A stretch of 6,576 nt of DNA from the NCBI GenBank assembly GCA_001603765.1, contig LUZV01000072.1:1-6576 (forward strand). Direction: 5' to 3'. A model generated the notes under the pieces. The model made no database searches and was not told where the DNA came from. It saw only the letters and a list, made by a program, of their open reading frames with translations. Origin of the DNA: Anaerolineales bacterium Chloro_02. GTDB taxonomy: Bacteria; Chloroflexota; Anaerolineae; Anaerolineales; Anaerolineaceae. Below are positions 1-5,397 of the stretch, in pieces. Position 1 is the stretch's first letter. Each line of letters opens with the position of its first letter. The position numbers were made by a program, and so were the translations under genes.

Positions 1-203
1 TGCAGATCCAATCCATCCAAATGCACCCAAGGCTCATCCGTATGGAGGTTGAGCCAGCTTTCGAACCGCAGCATTTCCCGGGGAACTCGCAGCAATGCCT
101 CAGCCGAATCTGCACCGTACGCGAACACACCCGGAAAGTCCAAAGCCCATGCCAGGGTGCGCCCTTCCACTCTGTTTTCGATGCCGAGCTGGATAAGCGT
201 CAT
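1..203 (-). CDS. HicB-like N-terminal domain protein, partial (runs off the left edge)
   Basis: An open frame of 67 complete codons starts with ATG at 203-201 and continues without a stop past the window edge, so the C-terminus is missing. The first residues read MTLIQLGIENRVEGRTLAWA and continue with LDFPGVFAYGADSAEALLRV. The pattern of a short strand, then D-x-PG-x-x-x-G and a helix rich in A, E and L, resembles the N-terminal fold of HicB-like proteins. From memory, similar starts occur in Chloroflexota proteins that continue into a DinB-like helical domain; the part visible here cannot show that. The ATG lies one base after the stop of the upstream phosphoribosyltransferase gene (junction TAAAATG), with no good Shine-Dalgarno sequence, so translational coupling is likely. 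No HicA-like partner is visible, so a toxin-antitoxin role is not supported. The reading frame is well supported; the function is unknown. Confidence 0.7.
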   Translation of the reverse strand, partial: MTLIQLGIENRVEGRTLAWALDFPGVFAYGADSAEALLRVPREMLRFESWLNLHTDEPWVHLDGLDL

Positions 204-204
204 T

Positions 205-756
205 TTAGCTATAGAAAATTGGCAGGTGCCCGAGCGCAATGACCTGGCGCCATTCCGCGCGGTCGCCTTCGGTCAGGATTGCCGCCTCCGCAGCCACCTC
301 ACCGCCAGCTTTATCAGCGATCAGGTGCATGCCTTGCAGGGTTGACCCTGTGCTGATGACATCATCCAGCAGGACGATTTTCTTCCCTTTCAGCAGGCTA
401 AGATCTTTTTCGTCCAGGAACAGGTGTTGAGGTTTGCCAGTGGTGATGGAGAGCGTTTCGGCATTAAGCGCGTCGCCCAGATAGGGTTTATATTCTTTTC
501 TCAGCACAACGTAAGGCTTGCGAGTCACTTTTGACAGCTCATGGGCAATCGGAATACTTTTGGCTTCAGCCGTGAGGATGACGTCATAAGGAATATCCGC
601 CAGTTTTTCAGCAAGGGCGACAGCGCAGGCATCCACGAGCTCCACATCGCCAAGAATATTTAAGATCGCGATTCGCATACCTGGTTTGACCTCAAAAAGT
701 GGTAAATCCCGACGCACGCCCGCGATATCGATTGAAAATACGTCTCTGTTTTCCAT
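205..756 (-). CDS. Adenine phosphoribosyltransferase-like purine PRTase
   Basis: This encodes 183 residues of the type I phosphoribosyltransferase fold, a cytoplasmic family that transfers the phosphoribosyl group of PRPP to a purine base in salvage. The PRPP-binding signature is clear at residues 127-139 (IVLLDDVISTGST), with the two Asp and the STGST phosphate loop intact. Further upstream, DVILTAEAKSIPIAHEL (58-74) and KPYVVLRKEYKPY (80-92) match a branch usually annotated as adenine phosphoribosyltransferase or simply phosphoribosyltransferase. These differ from classical E. coli Apt in the EARG-equivalent segment (here AEAKSIP). The length is normal for the family. The start is supported by GAGGAG on the minus strand (bases 762-767), five bases from ATG. 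It is the first gene of a leftward pair. The exact base used (adenine, hypoxanthine or xanthine) cannot be read from sequence, and a regulatory PRTase is possible, so I give no gene symbol. Confidence 0.85.
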   Translation of the reverse strand: MENRDVFSIDIAGVRRDLPLFEVKPGMRIAILNILGDVELVDACAVALAEKLADIPYDVILTAEAKSIPIAHELSKVTRKPYVVLRKEYKPYLGDALNAETLSITTGKPQHLFLDEKDLSLLKGKKIVLLDDVISTGSTLQGMHLIADKAGGEVAAEAAILTEGDRAEWRQVIALGHLPIFYS

Positions 757-826
757 TCTGTCTCCTCAAAAAATCTTACGTTCTGATTTTAGCCCAAATA
801 AGGTCATTATGAGGAGTAATTTTTGA

Positions 827-855
827 ATTATGCCTATTAAACCAACTAATGTCGT
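827..855 (-). promoter_or_regulatory. Candidate promoter of the leftward phosphoribosyltransferase gene
   Basis: Read on the minus strand, ACGACA (bases 855-850) and CATAAT (832-827) are separated by 17 bases. They match the sigma-70 consensus at 4 of 6 and 5 of 6 positions. The predicted transcript would start near base 820 and give a leader of about 65 bases before the ATG at 756. The -35 box lies inside the left arm of the large inverted repeat at 837-883, which would let a protein bound there block or help transcription. A weaker alternative -10 (TAAAAT) lies at 791-786. This is inference from spacing and consensus only. Confidence 0.3.
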
Positions 856-883
856 GGACGCCGACCACGACATTAGGGTTTAA
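837..883. repeat. Long imperfect inverted repeat in the divergent intergenic region
   Basis: The inner arms are a perfect 12-base match, CTAATGTCGTGG (846-857) against CCACGACATTAG (865-876), around the 7-base spacer ACGCCGA. After two unpaired bases on the left (AA, 844-845) the symmetry continues with TTAAACC (837-843) against GGTTTAA (877-883), giving 19 pairs in total. There is no U-rich tail and the flanking genes diverge, so it is not a simple terminator. It may be an operator for a dimeric regulator, a structured RNA or a small repeat element; the sequence does not decide. The inverted repeat itself is certain; its role is not. Confidence 0.9.
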
Positions 884-948
884 GGAGGAGAAGAAGAAGA
901 GAAGTCGCCCTTTCGAACTCTATATTACAATAAACGCAGGTAAATAGC

Positions 949-978
949 TTGACGTTTAACCTACGATTACCCTACGAT
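949..978 (+). promoter_or_regulatory. Candidate sigma-70-type promoter of era
   Basis: TTGACG (949-954) and TACGAT (973-978) are separated by 18 bases and match the consensus at 5 of 6 and 4 of 6 positions. An AT-rich stretch (979-987) follows. The predicted start is near 985, about 100 bases before the era ATG. The -10 box lies within the second copy of an 8-base direct repeat, CCTACGAT, at 960-967 and 971-978, which may bind a regulator. It is a consensus-based call with a slightly long spacer. Confidence 0.45.
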
Positions 979-990
979 ATTTATATAGAG

Positions 991-1065
991 ATGAAGGGTC
1001 TGGTTTTTGAAGGAATCTACAAGCTTTTTTACGAAAAATTTAGTCAACCAGTGAGAGGCAGATAA
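991..1065 (+). other. Short upstream reading frame before era (24 codons), possible leader peptide
   Basis: ATG at 991 opens a frame of 24 codons, beginning MKGLVFEGIYKLFYEKF and ending PVRGR, with stop TAA at 1063-1065. It would start only a few bases downstream of the predicted era transcription start and has no clear Shine-Dalgarno sequence. Its stop lies five bases before the era Shine-Dalgarno, inside the loop of a small hairpin (GAGGC 1055-1059 with GCCTC 1066-1070). The layout fits a translated leader, but a frame this short is common by chance, so I do not call it a gene. Confidence 0.2.
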
Positions 1066-1070
1066 GCCTC

Positions 1071-1076
1071 GGAGGA
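1071..1076 (+). promoter_or_regulatory. Ribosome binding site of era
   Basis: GGAGGA lies eight bases before the ATG at 1085, which fixes the era start. A 5-base-pair hairpin (1055-1070) ends immediately before it and could modulate access. Confidence 0.75.
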
Positions 1077-1084
1077 AAGCAACA

Positions 1085-1999
1085 ATGGAAGAAAATCCGC
1101 AATCAAATTATCGCTCGGGGTTTGTGGCGCTTATCGGCAAACCAAACGTCGGGAAGAGCACCCTGCTCAACCGTTTGATGGGGCAGCCGATTGCCGGCAT
1201 CTCCGCCAAGCCTCAGACCACGCGCAGGCGCCAGCTCGGGATTCTCACCAGCCAGGAGTACCAGATAATCTTCGTTGACACGCCTGGTCTGACGGATGCC
1301 AAAGACAAGCTTGCCAGGTCAATCAACTCCGAGGTGCAGTTCGCGCTGCAGGACTCGGATATCTTGCTGCTCTTGGTGGACGCGAGCAATCCGGCGGACA
1401 AAATGGACGAAGAACTGTTGAATGCAATTCTCGCGCTAAAAGAACAGCCGCAAGTTTTAATCGTTTTCAACAAAGCCGACCGCCTGAACCGATCAAGCTT
1501 CTCAAAGCTTACCGAACTCTACCGTGAGCAACTCCCCGCCGCGGCAACGCTTCAAATTTCAGCGTTGGATGGGTCTGGGGTGGGCAATATGCTGAACAAA
1601 ATTATCAGCCTGCTGCCATTGGGTCCGCAGTATTACCCCGATGAGCAAATCACGGAAGATTACGAGCGCGACATCGCGGCGGAAATGATTCGCGCGGTGT
1701 GTATGGAAATGCTGACCGAGGAGATACCCTATTCCATCGCGACGCAAGTTCAGTCCTACAAGGAGCGCGACAACGGCGTGTTGTATATTGACGCGACTAT
1801 CTTCGTGGAACGCGACAGCCAAAAAGCCATTGTGATCGGGAGAAAAGGGCAAATGATTCGCGAGATCGGCACGAAAGCGCGTGAGGAGCTGGAGCGCGCT
1901 ACCGGACAAAAAGTTTTCCTCGAGTTGGTCGTGAAGGTTCAAAAAGACTGGAAGAACGATCAAGCATTTCTGAAGCAAATTGGGCTTTCGGGCGGTTAG
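1085..1999 (+). CDS. era: GTPase Era
   Basis: This encodes 304 residues, the normal length for Era, the essential GTPase that binds the 3' end of 16S rRNA and helps mature the 30S subunit. All G motifs are present: G1 GKPNVGKST (18-26), G2 threonines in PQTTRRR (43-49), G3 DTPG (65-68), G4 NKAD (129-132) and G5 SAL (159-161). The C-terminal KH domain shows the VERDSQKAIVIGRKG stretch, with its GRKG loop at 252-255, and the family's closing K-x-W segment (KVQKDWKNDQAFLKQIG, 284-300). The start is supported by GGAGGA eight bases upstream. The gene is preceded by a candidate promoter and a short leader frame, and its last 20 bases overlap the next gene. Usual Era neighbours such as ybeY, recO or rnc are not seen here. 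Confidence 0.98.
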   Translation: MEENPQSNYRSGFVALIGKPNVGKSTLLNRLMGQPIAGISAKPQTTRRRQLGILTSQEYQIIFVDTPGLTDAKDKLARSINSEVQFALQDSDILLLLVDASNPADKMDEELLNAILALKEQPQVLIVFNKADRLNRSSFSKLTELYREQLPAAATLQISALDGSGVGNMLNKIISLLPLGPQYYPDEQITEDYERDIAAEMIRAVCMEMLTEEIPYSIATQVQSYKERDNGVLYIDATIFVERDSQKAIVIGRKGQMIREIGTKAREELERATGQKVFLELVVKVQKDWKNDQAFLKQIGLSGG

Positions 2000-2681
2000 C
2001 GTGTCAGGTGCGGTAAACGTCATATTTTTAGTTGGAATTGGCGCTGTAAGCCTGGTCAATTGGGTCTCAGCTTGGCAGGAGCGCATGCTGACCTATTACA
2101 TTACCAAGCCAATCGTGATGGTGGGCGTGATCGGGTACTTTTTGATAAAAGTGCCGATCACCCCTCTGAGGCTGCCTTTTTTATTTGGGATGGTTTTTTC
2201 CTTACTGGGCGATATCTTCCTGATCCCAAGAGGCACGCGTTGGTTTATGGTAGGCATCGGCGCGTTTTCTTTAGCCCAATTGATGTATATATGGGGTTTT
2301 AATTCCTCGAAGACTTCTCTGCCTGTGATGATTGCTGGGTTAGGTGCCCTGATGGCTGCTGTGTTTTTGATTCACAGGGCGGTGGACTGGTTATCCAAAA
2401 CCTCTAAGCTGAACAAAGCCATTCTACCTTTTTTTAAGGCCTACGGCGCTTTGGTTGCAGCTATGGCAATTAGCGGAATTCTTTGCCTGGCGAGACCCGC
2501 CTGGCATACTCGCGCGGCTGTGATGGCTGGAATTGGTGGGTTGTTGTTCTTCATCTCGGACAGCATGATTGCTTTGGACAAATTAGACCGTCGACTGCCA
2601 AAATATCGGTTTTGGATTATCTTCACCTATCATCTGGCACAGTTTTTGATTGTTGGAGCGGTGATGCTCTTTCCGGGCTAA
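1980..2681 (+). CDS. YhhN/TMEM86-family membrane protein (putative lysoplasmalogenase)
   Basis: This encodes 233 residues, almost entirely hydrophobic helices (about seven or eight membrane segments). Family landmarks are in order: a KP pair after the first helix (43-44), GDIFLIP with Asp78 (77-83), the F-x-x-G-x-x-x-F segment (89-96), FISDSMIALD with Asp194 (191-200) and TYHLAQFLI (216-224). Characterised relatives hydrolyse the vinyl-ether bond of lysoplasmalogens and use conserved aspartates, which fits Asp78 and Asp194; the real substrate here is unknown. In the helix after GDIFLIP, many relatives have A-H-x-x-Y, but this protein has AQLMY (99-103). The start is uncertain. ATG at 1980 overlaps era by 20 bases, while an in-frame GTG at 2001 starts one base after the era stop; neither has a good Shine-Dalgarno. 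Both layouts imply coupling to era. Confidence 0.85.
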   Translation: MGFRAVSVSGAVNVIFLVGIGAVSLVNWVSAWQERMLTYYITKPIVMVGVIGYFLIKVPITPLRLPFLFGMVFSLLGDIFLIPRGTRWFMVGIGAFSLAQLMYIWGFNSSKTSLPVMIAGLGALMAAVFLIHRAVDWLSKTSKLNKAILPFFKAYGALVAAMAISGILCLARPAWHTRAAVMAGIGGLLFFISDSMIALDKLDRRLPKYRFWIIFTYHLAQFLIVGAVMLFPG

Positions 2682-2738
2682 TTTTTTTTGAAAAAACAGG
2701 TGAATTGGCATGAAAGTGTCGCTGGAATCAATAAATAA

Positions 2739-2767
2739 TTGACTCTTTTATCCCAAAGCGGTATACT
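2739..2767 (+). promoter_or_regulatory. Strong sigma-70-type promoter of the S1-domain gene
   Basis: TTGACT (2739-2744) and TATACT (2762-2767) are separated by exactly 17 bases, and each hexamer matches the consensus at 5 of 6 positions. An AT-rich stretch lies upstream (2730-2738). The expected start near 2774 gives a leader of about 30 bases. This is the best promoter in the window and starts a unit separate from era-yhhN; it may also serve pyrG and eno by read-through. Confidence 0.75.
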
Positions 2768-2803
2768 AATTCGCTGTGAACATTTAACTTTGGAGAAATT
2801 GAT

Positions 2804-3589
2804 ATGGATGCCCCCATCGAAAATAAGAAAGAAGAACAAACCATTAAACCTAAAGACAAATTCGAAGGGAAGGTTCAAAAGACCTCGCTGCAAGGCGCTC
2901 TGATTGAGATCAAGAGCCAGCTGCCGGCATTCCTGCACATTTCTCAGGTTGTTGATCCCAAGAATCCAAACGCGGTGTTGAAATCGTTGGAAGACGTGCT
3001 AAAGGTGGATGATATGGTCACCGTCTGGGTGCGCCGCGTGCTTAAGGATCACCTGGAACTGACCATGCGTGAGCCTCTGGCTTATGAGTGGCGCGAACTG
3101 GCGCCGGATATGGTCGTTCACGGCAAAGTGCTGCGCCTTGAAACCTTCGGCGCGTTTGTCGAAATCGGCGCGGAACGTCCCGGTCTGATTCACGTCAGCG
3201 AACTTTCGCACAACTATGTGCGCACACCTAACGAAGTGGTTAAAGTCGGCGACGAGCTGGATGTTAAAGTCCTCGAAGTTGACCGCCGAAAAAAGCAAAT
3301 CAAACTGAGCCTCAAAGCCCTGCAAGAAGCTCCTGAAGAAGAAGCTCCAGAACCCAAGCGCGCAAGCCGCAAGGGCAAGGGACACAAGCAAGAAGTGGTC
3401 GAAGTGGAACAGGAAGAAGTGATTCCGGATCCGACTTATATGGAAATCGCCATGCGCAAGGCAATGGATAAAGCCGAACAGCGTCTGCCCGAGATCACCA
3501 GCCGTGTGAAAAAATCCAAATCCTTTGAAAGTGAAGCGGATGACATCTTCGAAAGAACGATGCAGAATAAGATCAATAATAAGGATTAA
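2804..3589 (+). CDS. Protein with two S1 RNA-binding domains
   Basis: This encodes 261 residues. The first S1 domain spans about 17-88 (FEGKVQKTSLQGALIEI, then PAFLHISQV) and is divergent. The second, about 102-171, is canonical: VVHGKVLRLETFGAFVEIG, then RPGLIHVSELS, then VGDELDVKVLEVD and IKLSLK. A highly charged linker follows, first acidic (176-183) then basic (184-195), and a C-terminal segment (210-258) that looks helical. The fold binds single-stranded RNA, so a role in translation or RNA handling is likely. It is too short to be a standard multi-domain ribosomal protein S1, and has no catalytic domain as in PNPase or RNase E/G. It could act as the reduced S1 of this lineage or as an accessory factor. 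GGAG (2792-2795), eight bases before the ATG, supports the start. Confidence 0.88.
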   Translation: MDAPIENKKEEQTIKPKDKFEGKVQKTSLQGALIEIKSQLPAFLHISQVVDPKNPNAVLKSLEDVLKVDDMVTVWVRRVLKDHLELTMREPLAYEWRELAPDMVVHGKVLRLETFGAFVEIGAERPGLIHVSELSHNYVRTPNEVVKVGDELDVKVLEVDRRKKQIKLSLKALQEAPEEEAPEPKRASRKGKGHKQEVVEVEQEEVIPDPTYMEIAMRKAMDKAEQRLPEITSRVKKSKSFESEADDIFERTMQNKINNKD

Positions 3590-3595
3590 AGTGCC

Positions 3596-3680
3596 CGCTG
3601 TTAAGCGACCGCGTGTAGTTTGAAACAAACAAGCCGGGGAGGTGCTGGAATAATCAGCCCTCCCCATTACTTTTAATGGG
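3596..3680 (+). promoter_or_regulatory. Stem-loop cluster upstream of pyrG: possible attenuator or leaky terminator
   Basis: Four hairpins can be drawn in 85 bases. They are CGCT/AGCG (3596-3607); GTTTG/CAAAC (3618-3630); a strong one with GGGGAGG (3636-3642) and GCTG (3644-3647) against CAGC (3655-3658) and CCTCCCC (3659-3665), with T3643 bulged; and CCCATTA (3663-3669) against TAATGGG (3674-3680) with loop CTTT. The last two share bases 3663-3665 and so compete at their junction. The third is followed by ATTACTTTTAAT and the fourth by AAATTATTTT, both only partly U-rich, so termination may be incomplete. The position, 11 bases before the pyrG Shine-Dalgarno, fits either a terminator for the S1 gene or a regulatory leader for pyrG. 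Confidence 0.55.
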
Positions 3681-3691
3681 AAATTATTTTC

Positions 3692-3697
3692 AGGAGG
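3692..3697 (+). promoter_or_regulatory. Ribosome binding site of pyrG
   Basis: AGGAGG lies four bases before the ATG at 3702; this is strong complementarity with a slightly short spacer. It follows the competing hairpins at 3636-3680 by 11 bases, so their folding could affect access. Confidence 0.7.
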
Positions 3698-3701
3698 AAG
3701 G

Positions 3702-5345
3702 ATGACAACTAAGCTGATCTTCTTTACAGGAGGTGTAATCTCCTCGGTGGGTAAAGGTGTAACTGCCGCATCGGTCGGGAGGTTGCTTAAGGCGCGCGGG
3801 TTTGACGTCACCATTCAAAAGCTTGACCCTTATCTTAATGTAGACCCTGGGACGCTCAGCCCATATCAACATGGTGAGGTGTTCGTCCTGGATGACGGCT
3901 CTGAAACCGATCTTGACCTGGGGCACTATGAACGGTTTTGCGATCTCCACCTGAAAAAATCAAGCACGGTTACCACTGGTCAGGTTTATGAAGAGGTCAT
4001 CAACCGCGAACGCCGCGGGGATTACCTCGGCGGCACGATCCAGGTTATCCCGCATATTACCAACGAGATCAAACGGCGCGTGGATCTGCTCAGCCACTCC
4101 ACTGATGCCGATATCGCGCTGATTGAAGTGGGCGGCACGGTTGGCGACATCGAAAGTCAGCCCTTCCTGGAAGCCATACGCGAGCTGCGCAACGATCTCG
4201 GACGGGAAGACACTGCCTTTGTGCATATCACCTGGCTGCCTTATTTACGCGCCACCAACGAAACCAAAACGAAGCCAACTCAGCATTCCGTTCGGGAACT
4301 GCGTTCTGTGGGTATCTTGCCTGATGTAATTATTGCCCGAAGCGACTACCCAGTTGAAAAAGAGCTTTCTAGCAAAATTGCCCAGTTCTGCGACGTCCGG
4401 GAGGATGCTGTCATTCCGCTTGTGACCGCAGACTTGCTCTATGAAATTCCGCTGGTGCTTGAACAAGCTGGCATAGCGGATATTCTTCTGGATCGCCTGA
4501 ACCTGACACCAAAGCGTCCACCTGTCATGGATGGTTGGCAGAGGATGGTTGCAGAACTGAAGAAACCAAAACCCAGCATAAAAATTGGGCTGGTTGGAAA
4601 ATATGTGGAACTGCACGACGCTTATCTCAGCGTCCGTGAAGCCCTCAACCACGCCGCGCTGTATTACGGGGTGGACGTAGATTTGCGTTGGATCTCCTCA
4701 ACCGAGATTGAAAAGAACAATCGCAAGAATTTGTTGGCTGACCTGGACTGTATAATCGTCCCTGGCGGGTTTGGCAGCCGTGGAGTTGAGGGGAAAATCC
4801 TCACTGCCCAGTACGCGAGAGAGAATAAGGTGCCCTACCTTGGGCTCTGCCTGGGTTTACAAGTGATGATGATTGAATTCGCCCGGAACGTCTTAGGTTT
4901 GGAAGATGCCAATTCCTCTGAGTTTGACAAACTCACACCTTACCCCGTTATCGATCTGATGATCGAACAGCGAGGTCTCAGCCAAATGGGCGGGACGATG
5001 CGTCTGGGGCTTTACCCCTGCAGTCTTAAACCAGGCACTAAGTCCGCGGACCTTTATGGAACAGATCTGATCCAGGAACGGCATCGCCACCGTTACGAAT
5101 TCAATAATGCCTATCGCCAAAAATTTGAAGAGAACGGCATGGTTTTTGCGGGGTTATCGCCTGATGGCGTCCTGGTGGAGATGGCAGAATTGAAAGACCA
5201 CCCCTATATGATTGCCTCTCAATTCCACCCTGAATTTCTATCCCGCCCAAACCACGCGCACCCGCTCTTTCTTGGGTTGATTGAGGCTGCCTGCCGAAAA
5301 GCTGGTTTACCTGTCCAGAAAAATAACCTGGACTTTACGAACTAA
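3702..5345 (+). CDS. pyrG: CTP synthase (glutamine-hydrolysing)
   Basis: This encodes 547 residues, the usual length for CTP synthase, which converts UTP to CTP using ATP and ammonia from glutamine. The N-terminal amidoligase domain (about 1-266) carries the ATP-binding loop GGVISSVGKG (10-19), the segment IQKLDPYLNVDPGT (38-51), SPYQHGEVFV (53-62), Asp72 in the ETDLDLGHYERF stretch, and Glu142 in IEVGGTVGDIES (141-152). The C-terminal class I glutamine amidotransferase domain (about 293-535) has the oxyanion segment PGGFGSRG (354-361), the nucleophile Cys383 in GLCLGLQ, and the His509-Glu511 pair in QFHPEF. All catalytic residues are present. It lies 112 bases after the S1 gene, with structured sequence between them, and 52 bases before eno. 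No separate strong promoter is visible, so it is probably read from the S1 promoter, possibly with attenuation. Confidence 0.98.
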   Translation: MTTKLIFFTGGVISSVGKGVTAASVGRLLKARGFDVTIQKLDPYLNVDPGTLSPYQHGEVFVLDDGSETDLDLGHYERFCDLHLKKSSTVTTGQVYEEVINRERRGDYLGGTIQVIPHITNEIKRRVDLLSHSTDADIALIEVGGTVGDIESQPFLEAIRELRNDLGREDTAFVHITWLPYLRATNETKTKPTQHSVRELRSVGILPDVIIARSDYPVEKELSSKIAQFCDVREDAVIPLVTADLLYEIPLVLEQAGIADILLDRLNLTPKRPPVMDGWQRMVAELKKPKPSIKIGLVGKYVELHDAYLSVREALNHAALYYGVDVDLRWISSTEIEKNNRKNLLADLDCIIVPGGFGSRGVEGKILTAQYARENKVPYLGLCLGLQVMMIEFARNVLGLEDANSSEFDKLTPYPVIDLMIEQRGLSQMGGTMRLGLYPCSLKPGTKSADLYGTDLIQERHRHRYEFNNAYRQKFEENGMVFAGLSPDGVLVEMAELKDHPYMIASQFHPEFLSRPNHAHPLFLGLIEAACRKAGLPVQKNNLDFTN

Positions 5346-5383
5346 CATCATGATAAACTTAACCAATAGAGAATAACCATAAA

Positions 5384-5390
5384 AAGGAAG
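5384..5390 (+). promoter_or_regulatory. Ribosome binding site of eno
   Basis: AAGGAAG lies seven bases before the ATG at 5398 and decides the start. The 52-base pyrG-eno gap shows no convincing promoter or terminator, so co-transcription with pyrG is likely. Confidence 0.6.
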
Positions 5391-5397
5391 ATGTGAA

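Larger units (their letters stand above)
757..1084. other. Divergent intergenic region, no supported gene
   Basis: These 328 bases separate the leftward PRTase pair from era. In order they contain the PRTase Shine-Dalgarno (762-767, minus strand) and candidate promoter; the inverted repeat (837-883); an unbroken 23-base purine run (882-904) containing AAGGAGGAG; the candidate era promoter with its 8-base direct repeat; a 24-codon leader frame; and the era ribosome binding site. A 32-codon plus-strand frame (849-947, starting MSWTPTTTLGF, ending ITINAGK) overlaps the palindrome but lacks a Shine-Dalgarno. No tRNA or known riboswitch was recognised. Confidence 0.6.

Noticed and set aside
21..345. 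Two plus-strand frames near the left edge
   Set aside because: They are antisense to the HicB-like gene and the PRTase gene, which have family motifs and a tight gene junction.
830..883. Seventeen-codon frame MPIKPTNVVDADHDIRV with an upstream GAGGAG
   Set aside because: The spacer of 13 bases is too long, the frame is very short, and most of it is just the palindrome read as codons.
1559..2086. Minus-strand open frame of 175 codons
   Set aside because: It is antisense to the KH domain of era and the start of the YhhN gene, both of which have clear family motifs.
2654..2697. Possible terminator after the YhhN gene (GAGC/GCTC hairpin, then a run of eight T and six A)
   Set aside because: The hairpin has only four pairs and is well separated from the T-run; the T/A symmetry is weak and AT-only, so I could not support a terminator.
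3616..3642. A Bacillus-type pyrG start with reiterative G addition at the GGGG run
   Set aside because: No acceptable -10 box lies at the right distance before 3636, and the G-run forms the 5' arm of the hairpin rather than a free leader end.
2999..3814. Minus-strand open frame of 271 codons
   Set aside because: It lies opposite the well-supported S1-domain gene and the start of pyrG; its translation is low-complexity and rich in F, H and D, as expected from the antisense of a real gene.
4245..4652. Minus-strand open frame of 135 codons
   Set aside because: It lies wholly opposite pyrG and shows no recognisable domain.
5346..5397. Separate promoter for eno
   Set aside because: The gap is AT-rich, but I found no pair of hexamers with acceptable spacing.
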